Shown in pieces: positions 17,933-29,081 of a stretch of DNA of 64,000 bases. Within the stretch, counting starts at the first letter, position 1; every line of letters begins with the position of its first letter. This DNA is from Streptomyces sp. NBC_00464 (GTDB lineage Bacteria > Actinomycetota > Actinomycetes > Streptomycetales > Streptomycetaceae), in contig NZ_CP107899.1 of NCBI RefSeq assembly GCF_036013915.1, positions 6,290,001 to 6,354,000 of the forward strand, given 5' to 3'. The notes beneath the pieces were generated by a model that was given only the letters and a program-made list of their open reading frames with translations, had not been told where the DNA came from and did no database searches. Both the position numbers and the translations under genes were made by a program.

Positions 17933-19558
17933 TCACGTCGCGTGGCGGCGGGCGCGCAGGGCCAGGCTCAGCGCCAGGACGGCCTGCGGGTCGTCCAGAT
18001 CGGTGCCGAGCAGGTCACCGATGCGGGCCAGCCGGTTGTACAGCGTCTGGCGGTTCAGATGCAGTTCGCGCGCCGTCTCCGCCTTGCGGCCCGCATGGGC
18101 CAGATACGTTTCCAGCGTGGGCAGCAGCGGCGGACGCGAGGTCCGGTCGTGATCGCGCAGCGGGCCGATCGCCCGCTCGACGAAAGCCGCCAGATCCGGA
18201 TGGTCCCGCAGCCGCCACAGCAGCAGATCGATGTCGAGCTGCCGGGCGTCGTACCACGGCCGGTCGCCGAGCCCCTGCGCCGCCGTGGCCGTCTCCGCCG
18301 CATGCCGCAGCCCCGCACCGGCCGCCGCCCAGCCACCCGCCACCCCGACGACCACGACGGGGGGATGGGAACCCGCCCGCTCCAGACCGGCCCGCTCCAC
18401 GCCGGCCCGCAACGCCGCGGCGACCCGGTCGGCCACCGCCGTACGTTCCGTCTCCGTACGCAGCCCCAGCAGCAGCGGCACCCGGCCCTCCACCGGCCGC
18501 ACCCCGAGCAGCACCGGCACCCCCACCGAGGACAGCTCCTCCAGGACCGCGCGCGCCAGCAGCGCCCAGTTGCCGGAGGGGGAGAGCTCCGGGGCCAGCC
18601 GCATCACCACGGGCAGCAGCGGCATCTCGCCCGGCTTGAAACCCAGCACGCGGGCCTGCGCCGGCGCGTCCTCGGGAGTGATCCGGCCCTCCGCGAGGTC
18701 GGTGAGGAAGTCACCGCGGCCGCGCGCCGCGAGCTCCTCCTCCTGGCGGGCCTGCATCAGCACCACCGCGAGGAGGCCCGCGGCCCGCTCCGCCGCCATC
18801 CGGTGCACCGGCACCAGCGGCCCGTCCACCGCCAGCAGGACCAGTCTGGCCCGCACCGAGCCGGTTCCCGGGCCACCGCCCGGCACATCCACCAGCACCG
18901 ATCCGACCGGTGGCGACTCACGGGCCGCACGGCCGCCCCGCATTCCGTCCCAGACCTGGAGCGGGTCGGCGGAGACCGGGCCGGACTCGGTGCCCGCCGC
19001 GTACAGCAGCTGGCCGTCGGCCGTCTCCAGGAAGACCGGGTTGGCCGTGAAATCCGCCAGGATGCCGAGCACCTGGGGCACCCCGCCGCCACCGAGCAGC
19101 GCCTGGGTGCAGCGCCGGTGGACCTCCTCGGCCTGCTGCAGGAGCGCGTAGTGGCCGTTGACGATCTCGGTGTGGATCTCCTCCGTCACCGTCACGAACG
19201 GCACCTCGCGGTGCAACTGGACCAGGGGCAGCCCGGCCGCGCGGGCGGCGTCCACGATCGACGACGGCAGCCTGCTGAAGCGCGGACCCAGCTCCACCAC
19301 GAGCGCGGCGATGCCGCGGTCGGCGAGCCGGCGGACGAACGCCCGCTGCTCGGCGGGGCGGGTGCCGAGCCCCAGACCGGTGGTGAGGAGCAGCTCACCG
19401 CCCTTGAGCAGCGACGCGATGTTGGGGACCTCGCCCGCGTGCACCCAGCGCACGGTGCGGCCGAGCCGGTCGGCTCCGATCACCACTTCGGGGAGGCCGC
19501 TGCGCAGCCCCGGCAGCTCAAGGGCTCGCTGCACGGTGATGCCGCCTTGGGTCTCCAC
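17933..19558 (-). CDS. PucR family transcriptional regulator
   Basis: The protein is 541 residues. The N-terminal ~120 residues match the purine-catabolism regulator domain (TVQRALELPGLRSGLPEVVIG, RWVHAGEVPNIASLLKGGELLLTTGLGLG). The centre is a GGDEF-like CdaR region and the C-terminus carries the PucR helix-turn-helix (LETYLAHAGRKAETARELHLNRQTLYNRLARIGDLLG). PucR proteins activate catabolic genes for purines, amino acids or similar compounds. GTG 19558 is chosen; a second GTG lies eight codons on. It is divergent from a sulfurtransferase gene with a ~180-bp gap that holds the promoters. Target genes are not evident. Confidence 0.9.
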   Translation of the reverse strand: METQGGITVQRALELPGLRSGLPEVVIGADRLGRTVRWVHAGEVPNIASLLKGGELLLTTGLGLGTRPAEQRAFVRRLADRGIAALVVELGPRFSRLPSSIVDAARAAGLPLVQLHREVPFVTVTEEIHTEIVNGHYALLQQAEEVHRRCTQALLGGGGVPQVLGILADFTANPVFLETADGQLLYAAGTESGPVSADPLQVWDGMRGGRAARESPPVGSVLVDVPGGGPGTGSVRARLVLLAVDGPLVPVHRMAAERAAGLLAVVLMQARQEEELAARGRGDFLTDLAEGRITPEDAPAQARVLGFKPGEMPLLPVVMRLAPELSPSGNWALLARAVLEELSSVGVPVLLGVRPVEGRVPLLLGLRTETERTAVADRVAAALRAGVERAGLERAGSHPPVVVVGVAGGWAAAGAGLRHAAETATAAQGLGDRPWYDARQLDIDLLLWRLRDHPDLAAFVERAIGPLRDHDRTSRPPLLPTLETYLAHAGRKAETARELHLNRQTLYNRLARIGDLLGTDLDDPQAVLALSLALRARRHAT

Positions 19559-19738
19559 TGGCTCTGGCCTCGCGCTTCGCGTCGGTCGGACCGGGCGGTC
19601 GCACGGTTTGCGGTCGCCCCTGGTCAGGAAGGTACCGGCCCTGAGCTCCGGAGGCTTCGTCGGGGCGGTACGCCGTTGACAGGGCCGTCACCCGCTGCGA
19701 TCTTGAGAATTCCGACACCGGGACGAGGGCGAGGAAGC

Positions 19739-20665
19739 ATGGGCGACGAGGCGCCGGCCTACGGGGACCGGGCCGGTCACGGTTCTGGAGCGGGCCGCCC
19801 GAGCGTCCCGCCGCACGAGGACCCTCCGCCCGGCCCGCTCGTCGGCGCCGACTGGCTCGCCCGGCGGCTCGGGTCGCCGGGGCTGCTGGTCCTCGACGCC
19901 TCGGTCGGCGCGCACCGGGGGGCCGCGGAGCGGATCGTGGGGGCGCGGCCGTTCGACCTCGACGGCGCGCTCTCCGACCACACGGGGCCGCTGCCGCACA
20001 CCATGCCCGATGCCGGGCCGTTCACCGAGGAGCTGCGCTCCCTGGGCCTCCACGACGGCGACACGGTCGTGGTCTACGACGCGGTGGGCATCTACTCCAG
20101 CGCCCGGGCCTGGTGGATGCTCCGGGCGATGGGCTTCGACCGGGCCGCGGTGCTCGACGGGGGACTGCCCGGCTGGGCGGCTGCCGGACTGCCGATGGAG
20201 GACGGCGCCCCCGCGGCCCCCGCGGAGCGCGGTGACTTCACGGCCAGGCCGCGCGCGGGGCTGCTCGTGGGCGCGGACGCGGTGGCGGCGGCCCTCACCG
20301 ATCCGGCATCCGCGGTCTTCGACGCGCGGTCCCGGGAGCGCTTCGAGGGGACCGCTCCCGAGCCCCGCGAGGGCCTGCGCGGCGGCCATATGCCCGGGGC
20401 GGTCAATCTGCCCTTCGGCGAGATCCAGCACGAGGGCCGGATGCGTCCGGCGGCGGAACTGCGGGCCGCGTTCACCGCTCTGGCGCAGGACCGGGAGCGG
20501 CTGCTCTTCAGCTGCGGATCGGGTGTCACCGCCTGCGTCCTGACGCTGGGCGCCGAACTGGCCGGATACCGCGACCTGGCGGTGTACGACGGCTCATGGA
20601 GCGAGTGGGGGCTGCCGTCGGAGCTCCGCCCGGTGGTGACGGACCAGGAGGCGGCGGCCGGCTGA
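19739..20665 (+). CDS. Thiosulfate/3-mercaptopyruvate sulfurtransferase (rhodanese, two domains)
   Basis: The protein is 308 residues with tandem rhodanese domains after a ~40-residue disordered lead. The first, inactive domain has VGADWLARRLGSPGLLVLDAS; the second ends with the active loop SCGSGVTACVL, where the Cys carries the persulfide. CGSGVT is typical of mercaptopyruvate sulfurtransferases (EC 2.8.1.2) rather than thiosulfate rhodaneses (CRKGVT). ATG 19739 has GAGGAA upstream. It is convergent with the GH15 gene across a strong hairpin. Confidence 0.9.
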   Translation: MGDEAPAYGDRAGHGSGAGRPSVPPHEDPPPGPLVGADWLARRLGSPGLLVLDASVGAHRGAAERIVGARPFDLDGALSDHTGPLPHTMPDAGPFTEELRSLGLHDGDTVVVYDAVGIYSSARAWWMLRAMGFDRAAVLDGGLPGWAAAGLPMEDGAPAAPAERGDFTARPRAGLLVGADAVAAALTDPASAVFDARSRERFEGTAPEPREGLRGGHMPGAVNLPFGEIQHEGRMRPAAELRAAFTALAQDRERLLFSCGSGVTACVLTLGAELAGYRDLAVYDGSWSEWGLPSELRPVVTDQEAAAG

Positions 20666-20707
20666 CCACGGCACTGCCGCGGTGCCGGTCACCTGACCGT
20701 GGCGGGC

Positions 20708-20737
20708 GCTGCGGTGAGCCGTCCGGCTCACCGCAGC
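20708..20737. terminator. Bidirectional terminator hairpin
   Basis: A perfect 13-bp stem (20708-20720 with 20725-20737, loop GTCC) lies between the convergent sulfurtransferase and GH15 genes. It has no T-tract; the symmetric position fits a terminator for both. Confidence 0.75.
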
Positions 20738-20745
20738 CCGGCCGG

Positions 20746-22572
20746 TCAGCCCACGTACGCCCCACTGGCCGTCAGCCGCAACGCCGTGTCGATCAGCGGC
20801 ACATGGCTGAACGCCTGCGGGAAGTTGCCCACCTGGCGCTGCAGCCGCGCGTCCCACTCCTCGGCCAGCAGGCCCAGGTCGTTGCGCAGGGACAGCAGCC
20901 GCTCGAAGAGCTGGCGGGCCTCGTCGACGCGGCCGATCATCGCCAGGTCGTCCGCCAGCCAGAACGAACACGCCAGGAACGCGCCCTCGTCGCCCTCCAG
21001 GCCGTCCACGCCCGCGTTCTCACCCGAGGTGGGGTAGCGGAGCACGAAGCCGTCCTCGGTGGACAGCTCCCGCTGGATCGCCTCGATCGTGCCGATGACC
21101 CGCTTGTCGTCGGGCGGCAGGAAGCCCATCTGCGGGATCAGCAGCAGCGAGGCGTCCAGCTCCTTCGACCCGTAGGACTGGGTGAAGGTGTTGCGCTCCT
21201 TGTCGTAGCCCCGCTCGCAGACGTCGCGGTGGATGTCGTCGCGCAGCTCGCGCCACTTCTCCAGCGGTCCGTCCGTGTCGCCGGACTCGATCAGCTTGAT
21301 CGTCCGGTCGACCGCGACCCAGGCCATCACCTTGGAGTGCACGAAGTGCCGGCGCGGACCGCGCACCTCCCAGATGCCCTCGTCCGGCTCGTCCCAGTGC
21401 TTCTCCAGGTACTCGATCAGCTTGAGCTGGAGCCCGGTCGCGTAGTCGTTACGGGTCAGTCCCGTCATGTGCGCCAGGTGCAGCGCCTCGGTGACCTCGC
21501 CGTACACATCCAGCTGGAGCTGGCCCGCGGCGCCGTTGCCGACCCGGACCGGGCCGGAGTTCTCGTAACCGGGCAGCCACTCCAGCTCCGCCTCGCCCAG
21601 CTCACGCTCGCCCGCGATGCCGTACATGATCTGCAGGTTCTCGGGGTCGCCCGCCACCGCCCGCAGCAGCCACTCGCGCCAGGCACGGGCCTCCTCGCGG
21701 TAACCGGTGCGCAGCAGCGAGGAGAGGGTGATCGCGGCGTCGCGCAGCCAGGTGTAGCGGTAGTCCCAGTTGCGGGAACCCCCGATGTCCTCCGGCAGGG
21801 AGGTGGTCGGCGCGGCGACGATGCCGCCGGTCGGCGCGTACGTCAGGGCCTTCAGAGTGATCAGCGAGCGGACCACGGCCTCGCGGTAGGGGCCGTGGTA
21901 CGTGCACTGGTCGACCCACTCGCGCCAGAAGTCCGCGGTGGCCTCCAAAGAGCCCTCCGGGTCCGGGAGCGCGGGCGGCTCGCGGTGCGAGGGCTGCCAG
22001 CTGATCGTGAACGCGATCCGGTCACCGGGGGCGACGGTGAAGTCGGAATACGTCGTCAGGTTCTCGCCGAAGGTCTCCGCGGAGGTGTCCAGCCAGACCG
22101 AGTCCGGTCCCGCGACGGCGACCGTACGGCCGTCCACCTTGTGCACCCACGGGGTGACGCGCCCGTAGCTGAACCGCATCCGCAGCTCCGAGCGCATCGG
22201 CACCCGGCCGCTGATTCCCTCCACGATCCGGATCAGCTGCGGCGCGCCGTCACGTGGCGGCATGAAGTCGGTCACTCTGACCGTGCCGCGTGGCGTGTCC
22301 CATTCCGATTCCAGGATCAGTGAGTCCCCGCGATAGCGGCGACGGTCCGCCGACGGCGGTTCCGCGCCCTCCGCGCGGGCCGGCCCCAGGCGCCAGAAGC
22401 CGTGCTCCTCGGTGCCCAGCAGCCCCGCGAAGACGGCGTGTGAGTCGAAGCGGGGCAGGCACAGCCAGTCGGCCGTGCCGTCCCGGCAGACCAGGGCGGC
22501 GGTCTGCATGTCTCCGATGAGTGCGTAATCCTCGATGCGCCCGGCCACGTGCATCTCCAGTCGAACGGCCAT
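20746..22572 (-). CDS. Glycoside hydrolase family 15 protein (trehalase/glucoamylase-like)
   Basis: The protein is 608 residues, the length of actinobacterial GH15 enzymes. The N-terminal super-beta-sandwich begins IEDYALIGDMQTAALVCRDGTADWLCLPRFDS, the family hallmark. The (alpha/alpha)6 barrel carries GGSRNWDYRYTWLRDAAITL (first catalytic Glu/Asp area) and DEPDEGIWEVRGPRRHFVHSKVMAWVAVDR. In mycobacteria the orthologue is a trehalase; in other taxa it is a glucoamylase or dextranase. There is no signal peptide, so it acts inside the cell, most likely on trehalose. ATG 22572 has GGGGCG upstream; ATG 22554 is an alternative. Confidence 0.88.
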   Translation of the reverse strand: MAVRLEMHVAGRIEDYALIGDMQTAALVCRDGTADWLCLPRFDSHAVFAGLLGTEEHGFWRLGPARAEGAEPPSADRRRYRGDSLILESEWDTPRGTVRVTDFMPPRDGAPQLIRIVEGISGRVPMRSELRMRFSYGRVTPWVHKVDGRTVAVAGPDSVWLDTSAETFGENLTTYSDFTVAPGDRIAFTISWQPSHREPPALPDPEGSLEATADFWREWVDQCTYHGPYREAVVRSLITLKALTYAPTGGIVAAPTTSLPEDIGGSRNWDYRYTWLRDAAITLSSLLRTGYREEARAWREWLLRAVAGDPENLQIMYGIAGERELGEAELEWLPGYENSGPVRVGNGAAGQLQLDVYGEVTEALHLAHMTGLTRNDYATGLQLKLIEYLEKHWDEPDEGIWEVRGPRRHFVHSKVMAWVAVDRTIKLIESGDTDGPLEKWRELRDDIHRDVCERGYDKERNTFTQSYGSKELDASLLLIPQMGFLPPDDKRVIGTIEAIQRELSTEDGFVLRYPTSGENAGVDGLEGDEGAFLACSFWLADDLAMIGRVDEARQLFERLLSLRNDLGLLAEEWDARLQRQVGNFPQAFSHVPLIDTALRLTASGAYVG

Positions 22573-22955
22573 GTCGCCCCGTAGGGCGCTTACTGCGGGT
22601 CAAGAGGTCGTTGCAAGGGGTTGATGTGGGGGAACCTGCGAGCTCGTACCTCGCCCGGAGCGAGTGTCCGAGCAGGATACGACGCACCTGGGTGATCCGC
22701 GCGCCGCTCTCGGCAACAGAGATGAGCCGAACGGGTGGGGCGTGAGAGAGGTGCGGTGATCCTGTGCGGTTGATGTGCCGGGAGTGGCCGGAAGCAGGCT
22801 CCCCTGGTCGCTGATACCCTGGTAGCCCGTGGACCGGTGGTCGTCTGACGACAGCAGACGAGGCCCCCGAACCGCAGCGACGGCGCCTCCGGAATCTCTG
22901 GACGGCAACGCCGGTACGCACCTTACGATCGCGACCACGGGAGCCCCCTTTGGCT
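22573..22955. other. Intergenic region between divergent GH15 and pyrG
   Basis: This 383-bp gap holds the promoters of two divergent genes and I see no plausible coding sequence. A small hairpin (TCGTCTG...CAGACGA, 22841-22861) lies in the pyrG leader. The stretch TGATACCCTGGTAG near 22811-22825 could hold a -10 element, but no good -35 matches it. A GGGAG ribosome site at 22939-22943 precedes pyrG. Confidence 0.5.
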
Positions 22956-24617
<1,662 letters not shown>

Positions 24618-24642
24618 CGGCAGCCCCGCAGGCGTTACGGTT

Positions 24643-24690
24643 GGCCGGGGTACGCATCCTTCGAGGACGCGTACCCCGGTCACTGTTTTT
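24643..24690 (+). terminator. pyrG terminator
   Basis: An 18-bp stem with one or two mismatches (24643-24660 with 24664-24681, loop TCG) is followed by ACTGTTTTTTG. This is a rare canonical intrinsic terminator with a T-tract in this genome, ending 16 nt before the start codon of the Nudix gene. Confidence 0.85.
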
Positions 24691-24705
24691 TGTGGGAGGA
24701 CGTAG

Positions 24706-25332
24706 ATGGGTTTCCAGGACACGCCCGAGGAATGGCCGGTCACCGCGACCGAGACTCCGTTCCGGGGCAACAAGACCAGCGTCCGTACCGATGACGTGGA
24801 GATGCCCGACGGCACGATCGCGCGCCGCGACTACCAGGTCCACCCCGGCTCGGTCGCCGTGCTGGCGCTCGACGCCGAGGACCGTGTCCTCGTGCTGCGC
24901 CAGTACCGCCATCCGGTGCGCCAGAAGCTGTGGGAGATTCCGGCCGGACTCCTCGACATCCCCGGTGAGAACCCGCTGCACGCCGCGCAGCGCGAGCTCT
25001 ACGAGGAGGCGTACGTCAAGGCCGAGGACTGGCGGGTGCTGACCGACGTCTACACGTCGCCCGGCGGCTCCGACGAGGCCGTACGGATCTTCCTCGCCCG
25101 GAACATCTCCGAAGCGGACGGGGAGCGCTTCGAGGTCTCCGAGGAGGAGGCCGACATGGAGGTGGCCCGGGTGCCGCTCCAGGATCTCGTGCGGGGTGTC
25201 CTCGCCGGGGACCTGCACAACAGCTGCCTGGTGATGGGCGTGCTCTCGCTCGCGGCGGCGCTCGCGGGTGGCGGGACCGACTCGCTGCGGCCTGCGGAGG
25301 CACCCTGGCCCGCCCGGCCGTTCGAGGCCTGA
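24706..25332 (+). CDS. Nudix hydrolase, ADP-ribose pyrophosphatase type
   Basis: The protein is 208 residues. The Nudix box is present as AGLLDIPGENPLHAAQRELYEEAYV (G-x5-E-x7-REL-x-EE), preceded by VLVLRQYRHPVRQKLWEIP, the pattern of ADP-ribose pyrophosphatases (EC 3.6.1.13) that split ADP-ribose into AMP and ribose-5-phosphate. ATG 24706 follows GGGAGGA at ideal spacing. It sits between pyrG and a STAND/TPR gene. Note that the window also encodes an ADP-ribose-linked NrtR circuit 10 kb away. Confidence 0.9.
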   Translation: MGFQDTPEEWPVTATETPFRGNKTSVRTDDVEMPDGTIARRDYQVHPGSVAVLALDAEDRVLVLRQYRHPVRQKLWEIPAGLLDIPGENPLHAAQRELYEEAYVKAEDWRVLTDVYTSPGGSDEAVRIFLARNISEADGERFEVSEEEADMEVARVPLQDLVRGVLAGDLHNSCLVMGVLSLAAALAGGGTDSLRPAEAPWPARPFEA

Positions 25333-25393
25333 CGGTCCGTCGGGAATTGCGGGGGGAGACGCTCGCGCGTGCCCGTGCGGACACTCCCACGTG

Positions 25394-25430
25394 TCCCCCG
25401 ATCGGAAAAAATGCTGATCCGATCGGGGGA
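25394..25430. promoter_or_regulatory. Perfect 13-bp inverted repeat upstream of STAND/TPR gene
   Basis: TCCCCCGATCGGA (25394-25406) is mirrored exactly by TCCGATCGGGGGA (25418-25430), with an 11-nt A-rich centre. It sits between the Nudix stop and the STAND/TPR start. It may terminate the Nudix transcript, though no T-tract follows, or be an operator for the downstream gene. Confidence 0.55.
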
Positions 25431-25537
25431 CCTCCCCGCCGCGCTCCACCTGATTCGCCCACTCGCCTGAACTACGCTCGGAACGCCCTGACCGGAGTCC
25501 CGGCGGGCGACGCGTGCAGCGAAGTGGAGCGTGGCCC

Positions 25538-27601
25538 GTGACGGATCAGGCGGTGGACACCAGCGACCCGGCCGAGGCAGCGGGGACCGAGGAGCCGGCC
25601 GCCGTCGAACCACCCCGATTCTTCGGGCGTGAGCGCGAGTTGAAGGAACTGCGGGCCGATATCGAACGGGCCGGACTGGACACCATGGCCGGACGCAAGA
25701 GCGGCCGGGCCCGGGTCCTGCTGATCGCCGGACGCCCCGGTTCCGGCCGCAGCGCACTGGCCGGTGAACTCACCCGCCGACTGCTCGGCACGGGCGACTA
25801 CCCCGACGGGCCGGTCCGTGTCCGGCTCACCGAACCCGATGGCACCCCCGTCCCCGCCGACCGTGCCGCGCGTGAACTCCTGCGCGGGCTGGACGTGGCC
25901 GGACCACCCGGAGCCGACGCGGACGAACTGTCCGAGATGGTCCGCGAGGCGCTCGCCGTACGCCGCGTCCTGCTTCTGCTCGACGACGCGACCGACGCCG
26001 AGCAGGTCGACCCGCTGCTGCCGGACAACCCGGACTGCCTCGTCATCGCCACCGCACAGGGACCGCTGACCGGCATCCCAGGCGTCCGGCCCTGCACCAT
26101 CGGAGGCCTGGACGTGGGCTCCGCCGTCGAGCTGCTCGCCCGTGCGATCGGCCAGGTCAGGATCACCGTCGACCCGCTGACGGCCGAGACCCTGGCGGAG
26201 GAGTGCGGTGGGCAGCCCGCCGCTCTGGTCATGATCGGGGGCTGGCTGGCCACCCACCCGACGGCCTCGGTCGCCGATGTCACCAAGCAGCTGCGGGAAC
26301 TGCCCGACGACACCGAGCAGCCCACCGGCGCCCGCCCGCTGGCCCGCGCCTTCCGGCTGGTCCACGACTCGCTGCCGCCGACCGCCGCCCGGATACTGCG
26401 GCTGCTCGCCCTCGCCCCGGCCGGGCTCGCCGACGCCCACACCGCCTCCGCGCTCGCCGGCTGTTCCGTCTCGGCGGCCCGGACCACGCTCGACGACTTC
26501 GTACGGCTGGGGCTGCTGCGCAGCGACGGGGCCGAGCAGCCGCAGTACGAGGTGCCCGGCTGCCTCGCTGCGCTGTTGCGGGCACTGCTGGAGGACCGGG
26601 ACCGCCCGGCCGAGATCCAGCTCGCCCGGGCCCGGATGCTGGAGCGCACCGTGCGCCTGCTCCAGTCCTGCCGCGCGGTCACCGAACCCGAAGGCTCCCC
26701 GGCCCGGCGCAAGCTCGCCGGGCTGCCGCGCTCCTTGCGGTTCCCCGGCCCCGAGGCGGCCGCCGGCTGGCTGCGGACCCGCAGGCCCGCACTGGTCGCC
26801 TCCGCCAGGATCGCCGTCGAGGACGGTGAACTCGACACTCTGGCAAGGCGGTTGGTGGCGGCCCTGGTGCGGGCGCTGGCTGCGCACGAGGGCACCGAGG
26901 CGGCCGCGCCCGAGCTCTATGGACTGCACGGTCTGGTGCTGGCCGTCGCGGAGCGGCGTGATCTGCCACGGGAGCGGGCGGCCGCGCTGCTCAACCTTGC
27001 CGATCTGGACGCCGGGACCGGCCGGACCCGCGAGGCGCTGGCCCGCTACCGGGCCGCACTGGACGCCGGGCGGGCCGCCAAGGATCCGTACGCCACCGGC
27101 CGCGCCATGGAATCCGTGGGCGGCGCCTACGCGGAGCTGGGCGACTTCCACCGGGCCTCCGACTGGTACGGGCGGGCGCTCGCCCAGCGGCTCACCCAGG
27201 GTGAGCGGGCCGACGAGGCGCGGCTCTACGGGCGGCTCGGCACCGTCCACACCTACGCCGGACGGTACGGCGAGGCGCTGCGGAACTGGCGGGCGGCAGC
27301 GGCCGGCTACCGCAGGCTCGGCGATGTGCCCGCCCAGGCGCGGGCGCTCAGTGAGGTTGCCCGGGTCCAGGAGTACGCGGGCCGTCCGCAGGAGTCGCTG
27401 CAGACGTGCCGGGAGGCCGTGGAGTGGGCGCGCCAGGCCAAGGACCTGCGCCTGCAGGCCGCGCTGGAGCTCCGGCTGGCCGACACCCTCGACCGCCTCG
27501 GCGACCCCGCAGCCGCAGGCCTGCACAGGGGTGCGGCCGAGAGATTGCTGGGCGAAGAGAGTGCAGCCTACGAAATCCGTAGTGCGACGACAGAAAATTA
27601 A
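25538..27601 (+). CDS. STAND-type NTPase with TPR repeats (AfsR-like without DNA-binding domain)
   Basis: The protein is about 687 residues. After a ~30-residue acidic lead it has FFGRERELKELRADIERAG and a Walker A-like loop IAGRPGSGRSALAGEL in which the usual GKS/T lysine is Arg. A Walker B-like VLLLLDDATDAEQV and the LARAFRLVHDSLPPTAARILRLLALAP winged-helix region follow. Residues ~450-650 are tetratricopeptide repeats (AYAELGDFHRASDWYGRALAQR). The plan resembles AfsR/SARP regulators and NB-ARC proteins but lacks an N-terminal DNA-binding domain. A signalling or scaffold role is inferred. GTG 25538 has GGAG ~9 nt upstream. Confidence 0.8.
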   Translation: MTDQAVDTSDPAEAAGTEEPAAVEPPRFFGRERELKELRADIERAGLDTMAGRKSGRARVLLIAGRPGSGRSALAGELTRRLLGTGDYPDGPVRVRLTEPDGTPVPADRAARELLRGLDVAGPPGADADELSEMVREALAVRRVLLLLDDATDAEQVDPLLPDNPDCLVIATAQGPLTGIPGVRPCTIGGLDVGSAVELLARAIGQVRITVDPLTAETLAEECGGQPAALVMIGGWLATHPTASVADVTKQLRELPDDTEQPTGARPLARAFRLVHDSLPPTAARILRLLALAPAGLADAHTASALAGCSVSAARTTLDDFVRLGLLRSDGAEQPQYEVPGCLAALLRALLEDRDRPAEIQLARARMLERTVRLLQSCRAVTEPEGSPARRKLAGLPRSLRFPGPEAAAGWLRTRRPALVASARIAVEDGELDTLARRLVAALVRALAAHEGTEAAAPELYGLHGLVLAVAERRDLPRERAAALLNLADLDAGTGRTREALARYRAALDAGRAAKDPYATGRAMESVGGAYAELGDFHRASDWYGRALAQRLTQGERADEARLYGRLGTVHTYAGRYGEALRNWRAAAAGYRRLGDVPAQARALSEVARVQEYAGRPQESLQTCREAVEWARQAKDLRLQAALELRLADTLDRLGDPAAAGLHRGAAERLLGEESAAYEIRSATTEN

Positions 27602-27744
27602 TGCTTTGTAAGGCTAGACAGCGAGAAGCCCTTCATTAGACTGGCTCTGCCGCGGGTGTTCGCGGTGTCTCCATTTACGCTGCGTATATCCGGGTATGTA
27701 CAGCTATGCCCGGGTAACTCTCTGAGCCAAGGACCGTGATCGAC

Positions 27745-28860
27745 GTGAAGGTCGGCATCCCCCGCGAAGTCAAGAACAACGAGTTCCGCGTGGCGATCAC
27801 GCCTGCCGGTGTGCACGAGCTCGTCCGCCACGGCCACCAGGTCGTCGTCGAGGAGAACGCCGGGGCGGGCTCCTCCATCACGGACGAGGAGTACGTCGCC
27901 GCCGGGGCGCAGATCCTGCCCACCGCCGACGAGGTCTGGGCCACCGCGGACCTGCTGCTGAAGGTCAAGGAGCCGGTTGCCGAGGAGTACCACCGCCTCC
28001 GCAAGGACCAGACCCTCTTCACGTACCTGCACCTCGCCGCCTCCCGCGCGTGCACGGACGCTCTCCTGGAGTCCGGCACCACCGCCATCGCCTACGAGAC
28101 CGTCGAGACCGCGAACCGCGCACTGCCGCTGCTCGCCCCGATGTCCGAGGTCGCCGGCCGGCTGGCCCCGCAGGTCGGCGCGTACCACCTGATGCGTTCC
28201 GTCGGCGGCCGCGGCGTGCTGCCCGGCGGCGTCCCGGGCACGGCGGCCGGCCGGGCCGTCGTCATCGGCGGCGGCGTCTCCGGATGGAACGCCACGCAGA
28301 TCGCCGTCGGTCTCGGCTTCCACGTCACCCTGCTCGACAAGGACATCAACAAGCTCCGCGAGGCCGACAAGATCTTCGGCACCAAGGTGCAGACGGTCGT
28401 CTCCAACGCCTTCGAACTGGAGAAGGCCGTCGTCGAGGCCGACCTCGTCGTCGGTGCCGTGCTGATCCCCGGCGCGAAGGCCCCGAAGCTGGTCACCAAC
28501 GAGCTCGTCGCCAAGATGAAGCCCGGAAGTGTACTTGTCGACATTGCAATTGATCAGGGCGGTTGCTTCGAGGACTCGCACCCGACGACGCACGCCGAGC
28601 CGACCTTCATGGTTCACGACTCGGTGTTCTACTGCGTCGCGAACATGCCGGGCGCGGTCCCGAACACCTCGACGTACGCCCTCACCAACGCGACGCTGCC
28701 CTACATCGTGGAGCTCGCCAACCGGGGCTGGGTCGAGGCGCTGCGCCGTGACGCCGCGCTCGCCAAGGGGCTCAACACCCATGACGGGCAGGTCGTTTAC
28801 CGCGAGGTGGCCGAGGCGCACGGCCTCGACCACGTCGAACTGAGCACGCTTCTCGGCTGA
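27745..28860 (+). CDS. ald: Alanine dehydrogenase
   Basis: The protein is 371 residues from GTG 27745, exactly the usual length; GTG 27736 is an alternative with the AAGGA site too close. It interconverts L-alanine and pyruvate + ammonia with NAD (EC 1.4.1.1). Motifs: [20 protein letters not shown], catalytic Lys in LLLKVKEP and His in [11 protein letters not shown]-binding [17 protein letters not shown] and the TTHAEPTF segment. A short stretch around 28526-28560 uses A/T-ending codons unlike the rest. It is followed by a strong 21-bp hairpin. Confidence 0.96.
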   Translation: MKVGIPREVKNNEFRVAITPAGVHELVRHGHQVVVEENAGAGSSITDEEYVAAGAQILPTADEVWATADLLLKVKEPVAEEYHRLRKDQTLFTYLHLAASRACTDALLESGTTAIAYETVETANRALPLLAPMSEVAGRLAPQVGAYHLMRSVGGRGVLPGGVPGTAAGRAVVIGGGVSGWNATQIAVGLGFHVTLLDKDINKLREADKIFGTKVQTVVSNAFELEKAVVEADLVVGAVLIPGAKAPKLVTNELVAKMKPGSVLVDIAIDQGGCFEDSHPTTHAEPTFMVHDSVFYCVANMPGAVPNTSTYALTNATLPYIVELANRGWVEALRRDAALAKGLNTHDGQVVYREVAEAHGLDHVELSTLLG

Positions 28861-28884
28861 CGGGTCAACGCCTTCCGTCAACCT

Positions 28885-28931
28885 CACGTGTCCGGCCGGA
28901 CCTTGCCGAGCAAGGTCCGGCCGGACACGTG
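28885..28931 (+). terminator. ald terminator hairpin
   Basis: A perfect 21-bp stem (28885-28905 with 28911-28931, loop CCGAG) starts 24 nt after the ald stop. No T-run follows, but the stability of the stem makes it a good terminator. Confidence 0.8.
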
Positions 28932-29081
28932 TCGGGCCCCCTGGGAGCCCCGCGCAACTCGCCTCGAACGTAACCCTTTAACCGATTCGTGCACCTTCGA
29001 AAAGTGTGCCCGGGGGGCTGCATGCCCTTGACAGCGGGGTGTTCGATTGCCGACACATCGGGCCGGGTCCGGCGGATTGTG

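Noticed and set aside
17834..20665. A 943-codon forward frame
   Set aside because: Most of it is antisense to the PucR gene; only the rhodanese part from 19739 is real.
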